A stretch of 64,000 nucleotides of DNA from Hymenobacter sp. YIM 151500-1 (lineage in GTDB: Bacteria; Bacteroidota; Bacteroidia; Cytophagales; Hymenobacteraceae), in NCBI RefSeq assembly GCF_025979885.1, contig NZ_CP110139.1, positions 1 to 64,000 on the forward strand, in the 5' to 3' direction. Both the position numbers and the translations under genes were made by a program. This document shows, piece after piece, positions 34,847 through 44,329 of this stretch; within the stretch, counting starts at the first letter, position 1, and every line of letters starts with the position of its first letter. The notes under the pieces are model-generated. The model ran no database searches and was not told the origin of the DNA. It saw nothing but the letters and a program-made list of their open reading frames with translations.

Positions 34847-37800
34847 TTACAGAGTCAGATTCAGGTTGAGGCCGAAGCTGCGGGTGGAAGGAATTTGTCC
34901 GAACTCCAAACCCTGCACGTCGCTGCTGTTAAAGGACGTTTCGGGGTCGATGTTAGGAGCTTTAGAACTGATGATCAGTAGATTGCGGCCCACAAACGTA
35001 ACACCAATAGCCTTAAATGGCGTCTTGCCAATCAGGGTGGCCGGCAACTGATATCCCAGCTTCACTTCCCGCAGCTTGGTAAACGAGGCGTCGTACACGC
35101 TGGGCTCGTGGAGCGAGTTGATGTACGTTTCCTTATAATACGTCTCGGCATCTGCTGCCACGTCGTTCGGACTGTACGTGCCGTCCGCGTTTTGCTTGAC
35201 GCCTTGGCCAATCACGCCGCCTTCACGGCCGGGCAGCGAGGTTTCAAGCACGCCAGCATAGTTGCCCCAGGTGTTGGTCACGGAGTACACTTCACCGCCC
35301 TGGCGGGTATCAATCAGGAAGCTGAACAGAATTCCTTTGTAGCGGAACTCGTTGTTCAGGCCCCCAAACCAATCCGGCGTAAAGTTGCCCAGCACTTTAC
35401 GATTCGGGTCGGTAAGTGGGATACCGTCCTCATAGATCACCTGGCCCTGATAGGGGCCATCAGGAACCCGCAGGTAGCCATTGCCAAAGAGGGCTCCAAA
35501 AGGCTGTCCTACCCGCGCTTCCACGTTCAGGCCCCAGGTTCCCCCAAGCACGTACGTGTCCCGGCCCTCGGCCAGGCTCTCCACGCGGTTGCGGTTGGCC
35601 GCAACGTTGGCCGTCAGGTTCCACTGAAACGCGCTTTCGGCCCTCAGCGGCGAGACAGTCAGAATCGTCTCAATTCCCTTGTTCGAGATTTCGCCGGCGT
35701 TGAGCAGCTGCCGGGTATACCCGGTGGCGGCCGTCACAGGCAGACGGATAATCTGGTCGAAGGTGACATTACGGTACGCCGTGACTTCCAGGCCCACGCG
35801 GTTCTCAAAGACCCGAACTTCCGCTCCTAGTTCCGCCGACCGGGTCCGCTCTGGTTTCAGCGCCGGATTGTACAGCGTATTAGAAACGGTCTGGACGGGG
35901 TTGGGACCATAGGGCTGGCCGTTGGTCGGAAACACGTTGACCAGGAGAAGCGGGTCGGTGTCGTTACCAGCCAAGGCATAGCCGCCGCGCAGCTTGGCAA
36001 ACGACAGCGTGTTACTCTGGATTCCGAAGGCTTCCGTGAGTACTAGGCTAGCGTCTACGGATGGATAGAAATACGAGTTATTGCCGTCGGGCAGCGTGGA
36101 CGACCAGTCGTTTCGGGCAGTACCGGTCAAGAACGCAAAGTCTTTATACCCAAATTTCACCGAAGCATACAAGCTGTTCACCCGCTTGCGGAACAGGTCG
36201 CTGTCGGCAATCAGCGGGTTGGCTGAATTGCTTAAGGAATACAGCTCAGGCACGGCAAGGTCGGGGGCAGCAGTCGAGCTGATTTCATTACGGAAGTCGC
36301 GGCGGTTGGCGCCCACCAGGAAATCCAGGTTCAGGTCTTCCGTGAGGTTACGGTTGACGGTGGCCAAAAACTCGGTGTTGCGCTCCAGCAGGTAGATTTT
36401 TCGCTCTGTGTAATCATCCAGCGTGCTGTGCTCGATGTCGTCAGGCGCAATCCGTTGCGTTTGAAACTCGTTGTAAAAGTCGTTGGTGGTGCGGCCCGTC
36501 AGCGTCAGCCATGAGGTGGGCGAGTAGTTCAGCGTAATGTTGCCGATTACCCGGTCCCGACGGTCGTCGTTCAGGTTTTCGTAGAGCGTGAAGTACGGGT
36601 TGTTGTGGTAGTTGTAGTTCCAGTTGTACTTCTGGCCACCCCTGTTGTAATCCTTCAGCTCGGCAATATTAACCTGGCGGCCAAACCACACGAACTGTTG
36701 CATTACGTTCTGGCTGCTGTAGCCCAGCTGCGGACGACGCCCCCGGTTCTGTACGTAGCTGACGTTGGTGCTGAACTTCAGCTTGTCGGTCAGGTCGGCT
36801 CCCCCGTTCAGGTTCAACGTATTGCGACGCAAGAAAGTGTTGGGGAGAATACCGGTCTGATTCAGGTTGGTGTACGACAGGCGTACGCCAGCCTTGTCGT
36901 TGCCACCCGACAGCGCAATATTGTTGGTGAACGTGCGGCCTGTCTCGAAGAAATTACGCACGTTGTCGGGATGCGCGACCCAGGGAGTAGCCTGCCGAAC
37001 GCCATTCACTACCGGCGAGTTGAACTGCGGAATAAGACGACCGTCGAGGCGGGGGCCCCAGCTTTCGTCTACACCGTCGTTGGTGCCACGACCTCGGCCA
37101 TTAACAAACTCAAACTCGCCGCCGCTGCCCTGGCCGTACTCATTTTGGTAGTCGGGCAGCCTAAGTATGTTTTCTAGGGTGGTAGTGCTGTTGATGGCAA
37201 TACCCAAGCCACGGGCTTTACGCCCCGACTTGGTGGTGATGACGACCACGCCATTGGCCCCGCGGGAACCATACAGCGCCGAAGCATTAGCCCCTTTCAG
37301 CACTGAAATGCTCTCAATATCGTCCGGGTTGATGTCCGAAGCCGCGTTGCCATAATCGACACCACCACCAGGGCCGCTGGTAGAAGAGGAAGAGTTACTG
37401 ATGGGCTGACCGTCCACCACAAACAGAGGCTGGCTGCCGCTACCGATGCCTTTTGCTCCGCGAATTACAATCCGCGACGAGCTGCCCACTGCGCCTTGGC
37501 TGTTAGAGATTTGCACGCCGGCCAGCTTGCCTTGCAGCGAGTTAACGACGTTGGTTTCGCGGGCCTGCGTGAGTTCAGCGCCTTTCACGTCCTGTACTGC
37601 GTAGCCCAGGGTTTTCTTCTCCTGCTCACGGCCCAGGGCCGTTACTACTACTTCGCCCAGTTGCTTCGTGTCGGCGCCGAGAGCTACGTTGATAGCACTG
37701 CTAGTACCAATAGGGCGCTCCACGTTGCTGAAGCCAATAGAGCTAAACGTGAGCGTGGTAGCCGAAGCAGGGGCACTCAGGGTAAAGGAGCCATCAGCGT

Positions 37801-37966
37801 TGGTAGAGGTGCCGACGGTGGTGCCTTTGACGAGCACGGTTACGCCAGGCAAGCCCTGGCCAGTGGCAGCATCCGTGACGCGGCCAGTGATTTCGCGGTT
37901 CTGAGCGTCCGCCTGCTGCAACAGAGCGGGAGCAATCAGAAGTGCGCTAACTAAAACTTTGCGCAT
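34847..37966 (-). CDS. SusC/RagA TonB-dependent outer-membrane transporter 3
   Basis: TonB-dependent importer of 1039 residues with signal peptide to about residue 22, a carboxypeptidase-regulatory-like domain (22-105), plug from GEVVVTALGREQEKKTLG, and barrel ending LNLNLTL. Residues 21-72 are identical to those of the divergent SusC at 38408-41437. Within residues 28-66 the DNA is almost identical too (4 differences in 117 bases), while codons on either side differ freely. The 441-bp intergenic space between the two ATGs contains both promoters. Confidence 0.95.
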   Translation of the reverse strand: MRKVLVSALLIAPALLQQADAQNREITGRVTDAATGQGLPGVTVLVKGTTVGTSTNADGSFTLSAPASATTLTFSSIGFSNVERPIGTSSAINVALGADTKQLGEVVVTALGREQEKKTLGYAVQDVKGAELTQARETNVVNSLQGKLAGVQISNSQGAVGSSSRIVIRGAKGIGSGSQPLFVVDGQPISNSSSSTSGPGGGVDYGNAASDINPDDIESISVLKGANASALYGSRGANGVVVITTKSGRKARGLGIAINSTTTLENILRLPDYQNEYGQGSGGEFEFVNGRGRGTNDGVDESWGPRLDGRLIPQFNSPVVNGVRQATPWVAHPDNVRNFFETGRTFTNNIALSGGNDKAGVRLSYTNLNQTGILPNTFLRRNTLNLNGGADLTDKLKFSTNVSYVQNRGRRPQLGYSSQNVMQQFVWFGRQVNIAELKDYNRGGQKYNWNYNYHNNPYFTLYENLNDDRRDRVIGNITLNYSPTSWLTLTGRTTNDFYNEFQTQRIAPDDIEHSTLDDYTERKIYLLERNTEFLATVNRNLTEDLNLDFLVGANRRDFRNEISSTAAPDLAVPELYSLSNSANPLIADSDLFRKRVNSLYASVKFGYKDFAFLTGTARNDWSSTLPDGNNSYFYPSVDASLVLTEAFGIQSNTLSFAKLRGGYALAGNDTDPLLLVNVFPTNGQPYGPNPVQTVSNTLYNPALKPERTRSAELGAEVRVFENRVGLEVTAYRNVTFDQIIRLPVTAATGYTRQLLNAGEISNKGIETILTVSPLRAESAFQWNLTANVAANRNRVESLAEGRDTYVLGGTWGLNVEARVGQPFGALFGNGYLRVPDGPYQGQVIYEDGIPLTDPNRKVLGNFTPDWFGGLNNEFRYKGILFSFLIDTRQGGEVYSVTNTWGNYAGVLETSLPGREGGVIGQGVKQNADGTYSPNDVAADAETYYKETYINSLHEPSVYDASFTKLREVKLGYQLPATLIGKTPFKAIGVTFVGRNLLIISSKAPNIDPETSFNSSDVQGLEFGQIPSTRSFGLNLNLTL
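37769..37885. repeat. Inverted near-identical susC segment, left arm
   Basis: 117 bp inside the 5' part of susC 3 (codons 66 to 28), inverted relative to 38489-38605 with 4 mismatches, all in third codon positions. See the partner entry. Confidence 0.85.
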
Positions 37967-38407
37967 GTGAGTGAGTGAAAAGGTGAGGTTTGGAAAGTTG
38001 CTAGGTGTGAAAAGAGGGTGGAAGTTGGAAGGAAAAGAAGAAGCAGTGGTATAAAATGGATGATACCTTTTGCCGGCTCACCTCTAAAAACGGGTTCAAT
38101 AGCAGCCCAATTTTTTATGCCAATTTTAAAAAAACCGGGCATCACCCCACTGTACACTACCGCCACGAAAGGGTATTGCCCTTGCGCTACACAAAACCAT
38201 CAGAAATACACGGCGTCAAGATACAGACTTTATTACAAGTAATAAATCACGCCGCTAAACATTGGGGATAGAAAATTGAATATTTTATATAAGAATAGTA
38301 TCTATAGAAGATTGTAACTAAATGAGCACTGTAGCACATCTTTTATCAACAAAACAATTTGTTTATTTACAAAATCACAAATCCTTCCACTATTAATCCT
38401 CTTTCTC
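37967..38407. other. Divergent AT-rich intergenic region between two susC genes
   Basis: Carries the promoters of both divergent SusC operons, but I could not identify convincing TAnnTTTG boxes. It includes A/T runs (around 38110-38135 and 38270-38300) and short palindromic stretches such as AACAAATTG-like sequence near 38350. No ORF is supported. Confidence 0.5.
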
Positions 38408-41400
38408 ATGCGAAAACGCTTACTAAGTACCGTTTTGGCTGTGCCTGTGCTAATGCACCAGGTAACCGCCCAGAATCGAGAGATAACAGGCCGCGTCACG
38501 GACGCCGCCACTGGCCAAGGCTTGCCTGGCGTAACCGTGCTCGTCAAAGGCACCACCGTCGGCACCTCTACCAACGCCGATGGCTCCTTTACCCTGAGTG
38601 CCCCCGCCTCAGCGACAACTTTAGTATTTAGCTCGGTAGGGTACAATGGCGTAGAGCGACCTATTGGCTCGGATGCAACCGTGAATGTTGCTCTCGGGGC
38701 CAGCACCCGAAATCTGGAAGAAGTAGTAGTAACGGGTCTAGCTACTTCCGTTAAGCGTTCCAATCTAGCTAACGCCATCACTACGATATCGGCGAAGGAG
38801 CTGGTAGGTAGCACCCGGCCAGTGACTGTTGATGCCGCGCTGAGCGGTAAAGTAGTAGGGGCTAATATTGCGCAAACTAGTGGGGCACCGGGTGGTGGTA
38901 TATCGGTGCAACTGCGCGGTATCTCTACCATCAACGGTTCGTCGCAGCCGCTGTATATTATCGACGGAGTGTATGCCGTCAACCAGGAGGTGGGCAATGG
39001 TGCTGGGTCGGCAGCATTTTCCTCGGCTTCGTCGGGAGTTGGCCGCACCACCCAGGATAACGGTATTAACCGCCTATCAGACCTGAACCCAAACGACATT
39101 GAGTCAATTGAAATTTTGAAGGGGCCTAGTGCTGCGGCTATCTACGGTACGCGGGCAAATGCCGGCGTAATTATTATAAAGACAAAACGGGGCGCAGCAG
39201 GACAAACGCGCATCAGCTTCTCGCAAGACGTGGGCTTTGCCAAGGCGTGGCGGCTGCTCGGCCAGGAGGATTGGACACCGGAGAAGATAGACAACTTTTA
39301 CACCCCCGGTACGGCCCGCAATACTGCCGAAAGAGCAGCCTTGGCAGCTGCACGAGACGCTGGCAACATCGTCGATTACGAAAAGGAAGTGTTCGGCAAC
39401 ACAGCTTTTCTGCGTAACACGGGCGTGAGCCTATCAGGCGGAAATGAGCGAACCAAGTTTTTTGTCTCGGGCTTCACCACCAACGAGGAAGGCATTGTGA
39501 AGCGCACGGGCTTTAATCGTAATTCAATTCGGGCCAATATTGATCAGAAAATTGGGCAGCGTATTGACATTGGGGTTAGCTCTAACTACATCAACTCTGA
39601 AAACCGCCGCGGTTTCACTGGCAATGATAATCGGGGTGTAGCTTTGGGCTACACACTGGCATATACGCCGAATTATGCCCAGCTATTTCCGAACGATTTA
39701 GGCGTGTTTCCCGATAACCCTTACGCCGGTGACAACCCCCTGGCAATAGTAGAGCGCGCCATCAACGAAGAGGAAACTAACCGCTTTGTGCAAACTGCTA
39801 CTGCCACAGTGCGCATCATTGATAAAGAGCAGTCTTCCTTGCGCTTTGCCGCTCAAGGTGGCATTGATTTCTCCAATAGCACAGCTCTGCTGGCACTGCC
39901 GCCAGATTTACAGTCGCAGCGCGATTTACCGCTGCCTGGCGCGGCACGTTTAGCTAAAAACGAGTTTTTCAACTCTAACCTGCAAGGCTTTCTGATTTAT
40001 GACTGGCGTTTGGGCGAGAAGATAAATCTAACCTCACAGATCGGGACGGTGCGCCTGAGCCAGCGTAGTAATTTAAGCTACAATCAAGGGCAGAACCTCA
40101 CTCCCGGGTCGCCATACACACCGAACCGGGGTGCTATTATCACTCAGGAAACCCTGATTACGGAAGAAGCTGACGTAGGCTTTGTGGCGCAGCAAGAGGC
40201 CAACTTCAATGACCAGATTATTGCCACTGCCGGTATCCGTTTTGACAAGTCGAACCGCAATGGCGACCCGAATAAGTATTACGCATTCCCCAAAGCGTCA
40301 TTGGCTGTAAACGTAGCCAAGTTTGGCTTCTGGACTTTAGAGCCTGTAAACTTGGTAAAGCTCCGAGCTGCTTACGGCGAAACAGGTGGACCGGCTTTTT
40401 TTAATGCGCTGTACTCGCCGCTTAACGCTATATCTACCGGTGGCCGGCCCGGCCTGCTGCCCTCTACCTTGCTGGGAAATCCTGACATCAAACCCGAAAC
40501 CGCATCGGAGTTTGAAACGGGTATTGACCTGGGTTTCCTGGAAAACCGCGTTGTGCTGGAGGCCTCGTATTATAACAAGGAGGTGTTTGATCTGGTCAAC
40601 ACGTATGTGCTGGCGCCGGCGGTGGGGGTTACTTCGCTTCGTGCTTATAACATAGGTGATTTACGCAACCGGGGCATAGAATTGGCCCTAAATGTTACGC
40701 CTGTGCGGCGAGAAAACGTTAGCTGGACTACTTCCACGCAGTTTTGGTTTAACCGCACAAAAGTCACCCGCCTTGACCAAGATCCCTTGGTGGTGCCACC
40801 ATTCAATACGGGCTTGGGCTTTGGGAATACTTTTGGTCGTAACCTGTTCATCGTGGGCGAGTCGCCCTCACGCTGGTACGGCTCACCGGTAAACTTCACA
40901 CTGAACAACAACTTCAGCGGCCTGACGCGCTACGAGGAGGCTCAGCCCAAGTTTCAGATGTCGTTCCTGAACTCACTGACGCTTTTCCGCAGCCTGGAAC
41001 TTTCGTTTTTGGTGCACTGGAAGAAGGATGGCTATAATAGCAACCTGAGCCGTCTGTTGCAGGATGAAGGTGGCACAACCAAGGATTGGAGTGAGCCTAG
41101 TGGCGAACTTGCCAACGACGGAACGCCCATTCCTAAAGGCATCTATCGGCAAGGACTCACGGCTCGTGAGTTCATTCAAAATGCCGGCTATGTGCGCCTG
41201 CGCGAAGCTTCCGTGTACTACACATTGCCTAGCAGCATTCGTACGAGTATGTTCAAAGAGTTTGTTAAAAACATTCGTGTGGGCGTGTCAGGCAACAACC
41301 TGATTACGTGGACAGACTATGTGGGCTACGACCCGGAGGTATCCAACTTCGGGGCCACTGCTAACTTCGCGCAGGTAGATGTGGCTTCGTATCCCACTAC

Positions 41401-41437
41401 CCGGCGTATTTTCTTCCACTTGAATCTGGATTTTTAA
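38408..41437 (+). CDS. SusC/RagA TonB-dependent outer-membrane transporter 4
   Basis: TonB-dependent importer of 1009 residues. Signal peptide ends near TAQ (22). The carboxypeptidase-regulatory-like domain is followed by the plug, which starts EEVVVTGLATSVKRSNLANAI. The barrel ends FFHLNLDF. Plug and barrel are unlike the other three SusC proteins in the window, although residues 21-72 are identical to SusC 3. It is first in an operon with the SusD gene 26 bases downstream, the only SusC/D pair on the plus strand. Confidence 0.95.
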   Translation: MRKRLLSTVLAVPVLMHQVTAQNREITGRVTDAATGQGLPGVTVLVKGTTVGTSTNADGSFTLSAPASATTLVFSSVGYNGVERPIGSDATVNVALGASTRNLEEVVVTGLATSVKRSNLANAITTISAKELVGSTRPVTVDAALSGKVVGANIAQTSGAPGGGISVQLRGISTINGSSQPLYIIDGVYAVNQEVGNGAGSAAFSSASSGVGRTTQDNGINRLSDLNPNDIESIEILKGPSAAAIYGTRANAGVIIIKTKRGAAGQTRISFSQDVGFAKAWRLLGQEDWTPEKIDNFYTPGTARNTAERAALAAARDAGNIVDYEKEVFGNTAFLRNTGVSLSGGNERTKFFVSGFTTNEEGIVKRTGFNRNSIRANIDQKIGQRIDIGVSSNYINSENRRGFTGNDNRGVALGYTLAYTPNYAQLFPNDLGVFPDNPYAGDNPLAIVERAINEEETNRFVQTATATVRIIDKEQSSLRFAAQGGIDFSNSTALLALPPDLQSQRDLPLPGAARLAKNEFFNSNLQGFLIYDWRLGEKINLTSQIGTVRLSQRSNLSYNQGQNLTPGSPYTPNRGAIITQETLITEEADVGFVAQQEANFNDQIIATAGIRFDKSNRNGDPNKYYAFPKASLAVNVAKFGFWTLEPVNLVKLRAAYGETGGPAFFNALYSPLNAISTGGRPGLLPSTLLGNPDIKPETASEFETGIDLGFLENRVVLEASYYNKEVFDLVNTYVLAPAVGVTSLRAYNIGDLRNRGIELALNVTPVRRENVSWTTSTQFWFNRTKVTRLDQDPLVVPPFNTGLGFGNTFGRNLFIVGESPSRWYGSPVNFTLNNNFSGLTRYEEAQPKFQMSFLNSLTLFRSLELSFLVHWKKDGYNSNLSRLLQDEGGTTKDWSEPSGELANDGTPIPKGIYRQGLTAREFIQNAGYVRLREASVYYTLPSSIRTSMFKEFVKNIRVGVSGNNLITWTDYVGYDPEVSNFGATANFAQVDVASYPTTRRIFFHLNLDF
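38489..38605. repeat. Inverted near-identical susC segment, right arm
   Basis: 117 bp in the 5' part of susC 4 (codons 28 to 66), reverse complement of 37769-37885 with 4 synonymous differences (96.6 percent identity by hand alignment). The spacer of 603 bp contains both start codons and both promoters, so an inversion between the arms would swap promoters, signal peptides and first residues while keeping both frames. Confidence 0.85.
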
Positions 41438-41463
41438 TCTGGCTTTCCTTTTTCGACCTTTTT

Positions 41464-42954
41464 ATGCACTACATAGCAAGAAAATTAGCAGTTATTGCAC
41501 TGCTACTGGGTACTACTGCTTGCGGGTTTTTTGAAACCGACGTGGTGGAGGACCCCAATAATCCTCCTCTGGACCGGGTGCTTAACAATGCTACAAGCGC
41601 CCAACTTAATGCACTGGCTGTAGGGGTAGAAGCTTCCTACCGCAACCATCACACCACCAATGCACCCTACAATTGGGTGGCTGGAGTGCTGGGAAGGGAG
41701 ATTCTAGTACTAGCCGCAACAGAGTCGCGCTGGTACGGCGAGTTGCAGGGCACGCGCGGCCGCCTAGACGATGCAGCCTATTACAATGCCTACTACGTGC
41801 CGCTGGCTCAGATGCGCCGCGCCGCACAAGTATTTCGCGAGTCAGCCAACAACAGCCAAGCCTACGATGACCAGCAGAAGCGGGGCGTGGCTGGCTTCAC
41901 CTACACGTATGAAGCCCTGGCTCACTTGCTGCTGCTTAATATGCAAGGCGAAAACGGCATCCGTATCGACGTGAACAACGTTCTCCGGCCCGGCCGCTTT
42001 GTCGATCAGCCGACTGCTCTAACCGAAATTAGCCGTCTGCTAGACCTAGGTGCCACCGAGTTAAATCAGGCAGGTTCTACGTTTGCTTTCACGTTGTCTC
42101 CAGGTTTTAGGGCCGCTCCTAGTGGTGTTGCGGGACAAGACTTTAGCACCCCAGCTACGTTCAGGCGATTTAACCGGGCACTGGCGGCACGGGTGGCCTT
42201 GTATCAGCGGGATTTTTCCAAGGCCCGTGCCGCGTTAGGTGAATCCTTCTACGATCCGACGGCATCTCTGACTATAGGACCGAAAATTACCTTTAACCCA
42301 GCTGTTGCCGGCGACCAGGGCAACCCATACTTTCAGGCGCGTAATAATACCGGCTCGACGGTAGTGGGGGTACCTAAGAACTTTATCAATGAAGCGGAAC
42401 CGGGCGACTTGCGCTTAAGCAAAGTGCGGCTGCGGGACTCAACCAATATAACGCCACGTGGACCTGGAGCGCGCGTAACCGGAGGAATTTCCTCCGTACT
42501 GGAGGCATTCCGGTTCACAACAATCACAGACCCGCTGGACATTATTCGTAATGAAGAGTTGATCCTGATATCAGCAGAAGTGCATGCTAACTCGGGCCGG
42601 CTAAGTGACGCACTAGCCGATATCAACGTGATACGCACACGTGCTGGAGGGCTGCCTGCTTTGCCCGTAGGCTCGTTTACCTCTCCGGAAGTGGCCATTG
42701 ACGAAATTGTGCGGCAGCGGCGCTACTCCTTGTTCTATGAAGGGCAATATGCCTTCGACTTGCGACGCCTGGGCCGACTGCCCACTACTGCCCAAACGGC
42801 GCCAGTTCGGGTGGCTCCACGCAGTACCCCACCGTATCCTTTCACACCACAGACACTTGCATTCAGTGCTCCAGTGGGTCAAGTAAACTACCGTCTATTT
42901 GACCGTTTGGAGCGCCCGGCCGCCGAAAAGGCATGGGATGCTGCTAATCCCTAA
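41464..42954 (+). CDS. SusD/RagB family lipoprotein 4
   Basis: A 496-residue surface lipoprotein with lipobox Cys20 (LLGTTAC). TPR-like helices and the C-terminal family segment IVRQRRYSLFYEGQYAFDLRRLG are present. It pairs with the SusC gene ending at 41437. The operon ends in a strong 19-bp terminator. Substrate unknown, with no enzyme genes linked. Confidence 0.92.
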   Translation: MHYIARKLAVIALLLGTTACGFFETDVVEDPNNPPLDRVLNNATSAQLNALAVGVEASYRNHHTTNAPYNWVAGVLGREILVLAATESRWYGELQGTRGRLDDAAYYNAYYVPLAQMRRAAQVFRESANNSQAYDDQQKRGVAGFTYTYEALAHLLLLNMQGENGIRIDVNNVLRPGRFVDQPTALTEISRLLDLGATELNQAGSTFAFTLSPGFRAAPSGVAGQDFSTPATFRRFNRALAARVALYQRDFSKARAALGESFYDPTASLTIGPKITFNPAVAGDQGNPYFQARNNTGSTVVGVPKNFINEAEPGDLRLSKVRLRDSTNITPRGPGARVTGGISSVLEAFRFTTITDPLDIIRNEELILISAEVHANSGRLSDALADINVIRTRAGGLPALPVGSFTSPEVAIDEIVRQRRYSLFYEGQYAFDLRRLGRLPTTAQTAPVRVAPRSTPPYPFTPQTLAFSAPVGQVNYRLFDRLERPAAEKAWDAANP

Positions 42955-42969
42955 GGTATCTTTAAATTG

Positions 42970-43012
42970 AAACAAAAAGCCCTTGTGCTAACTGCACAAG
43001 GGCTTTTTGTTT
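42970..43012. terminator. Strong bidirectional terminator between susD 4 and prfB
   Basis: A perfect 19-bp stem (42970-42988 with 42994-43012), loop TAACT, with A-run on the left and T-run on the right, placed between convergent genes. Confidence 0.9.
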
Positions 43013-43033
43013 GGATAGATGGACAGAAAAAAT

Positions 43034-44111
43034 TCAACTCTGCATCAAATACGCTTTGATATACTCCTCCAGGTCCCCGTCCAGCACGCTTTGCACGTCG
43101 GTGCGTTCGACGCCAGTGCGCAGGTCCTTGATGAGCTTGTAGGGGTGCAGCACGTAGTTGCGGATTTGGGAGCCGAAGTCGATGCGCTTTTTGCCGGCCT
43201 CAACCACGGCGCGGGCCTCGTTGCGCTTGTCCAGCTCCAGCTGGTAGAGGCGCGACTTAAGCATGCGCAGGGCGTGCTCCTTGTTCATGAGCTGGCTGCG
43301 CTCAATCTGGCACTCGATGACGATGCCGGTGGGCGCGTGCTTGAGGCGGACGGCGGTTTCCACCTTGTTCACGTTCTGGCCGCCAGCTCCCCCGGAGCGG
43401 AACGTGTCCCAGCTGATGTCGGCAGGGTTGATGGTGATGTTGATGGTATCGTCGACGACGGGGTAGGCGAAGACCGAGGCGAAGCTGGTGTGGCGGCGGC
43501 CACTGCTGTCGAAGGGCGAGATGCGCACGAGGCGGTGCACGCCGATTTCACTTTTCAGGTAGCCGTAGGCAAACTGGCCCTCGATTTCCAGGGAGGCCGA
43601 CTTGATGCCGGCGCCTTCGCCGGGCTGGTAGCTGACTTGCCGCACCGTGAAGCCCTGCTTTTCGCCCCACATGATGTACATGCGCATGAGCATTTCGGCC
43701 CAATCCTGGCTTTCGGTGCCGCCAGCGCCGGGGTTGATTTCCAGAATGGCCGATAACTGGTCTTCCTCGTCGGAAAGCATGCGCTTGAACTCCAGGCGCT
43801 CCACGGCCTGCTCGGCGGCCCTGAACTCCTGCTGCATCTCCTCTACCGACACGTCACCGTCGCGGTAGAAGTCGTAGAGGACTTCTACGTCGGCTACGGC
43901 CTTTTCCACGGCCTCGTAGTCATCGGTCCAGACCTTGACGGACTTGATTTCCTTCATCACGGCTTCGGCCTTCTTGGAGTCGTCCCAGAAGCCGGGGGCC
44001 GTGGTTTGCTGCTCGGTTTCGACTACCTGCGCTTTGCGGGCATCGTAGTCAAAGGTACCTCCTCAGGGCCTCGGCGCGGCCCTTCAATTCCTTCACCTGG
44101 TCGTGGGTCAT
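43034..44111 (-). CDS. prfB: Peptide chain release factor 2, with programmed +1 frameshift
   Basis: Releases the nascent peptide at UGA and UAA stop codons. The gene is read from the ATG at 44109-44111 for 20 codons, reaches CTT TGA C at 44054-44048, and shifts +1 so that GAC follows Leu; the second part encodes 338 residues, giving 358 in all. GGQ is in [11 protein letters not shown], and the stop-recognition motif SPF is in [11 protein letters not shown]. An internal AGGAGG lies 3 bases before CTT. Annotation from the internal ATG at 43960 alone would lose the N-terminus. Autoregulation follows: low RF2 increases shifting at UGA. Confidence 0.96.
44048..44063 (-). promoter_or_regulatory. 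prfB programmed frameshift site
   Basis: Minus strand reads AGGAGGTACCTTTGAC: an internal anti-SD-pairing hexamer, 3-base spacer, slippery CTT, in-frame TGA and following C. The classic bacterial site has AGGGGGTATCTTTGAC. The stretch TACCTTTG also happens to match the -7 promoter consensus. Confidence 0.93.
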
Positions 44112-44120
44112 GGAAGTTAA

Positions 44121-44329
44121 ATGAGTGAATGAGTAAATGAGTGGATGAGTAAATGGGCTGGTTTGTGTTGAGCAAAAACTAAGTTCGTTCACTCATCCTC
44201 GGCCCGAAGGTCGGGTAAAAAAAGCGGAAGCCGACTTTCCAGCAGGAAAATCGGCTTCTCGTAAAGCAATGTCGAGGGAACAAGAGCGGCTAATTCACTC
44301 AGTCACTCATTCGCTCAATTACTCATTTA
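44121..44329. repeat. Inverted short-unit tracts between ilvE and prfB
   Basis: Just before the prfB ATG (44121-44155) lies a run of ATGAGTGA/ATGAGTAA units. Next to the ilvE stop codon (about 44292-44329) is its approximate reverse complement, starting at the TAA itself. The two can pair across the 215-bp spacer. No gene is present. Confidence 0.65.
44227..44258 (-). terminator. Intrinsic terminator after ilvE
   Basis: GAAGCCGACTTTCC (44227-44240) pairs with GGAAAATCGGCTTC (44245-44258), one mismatch; on the minus strand it is followed by CGCTTTTTTTACC. Confidence 0.75.

Noticed and set aside
44121..44155. Short regular repeats resembling a CRISPR-like or VNTR array
   Set aside because: Units of about 8 bases with no spacers; microsatellite-like leader tract, not CRISPR.
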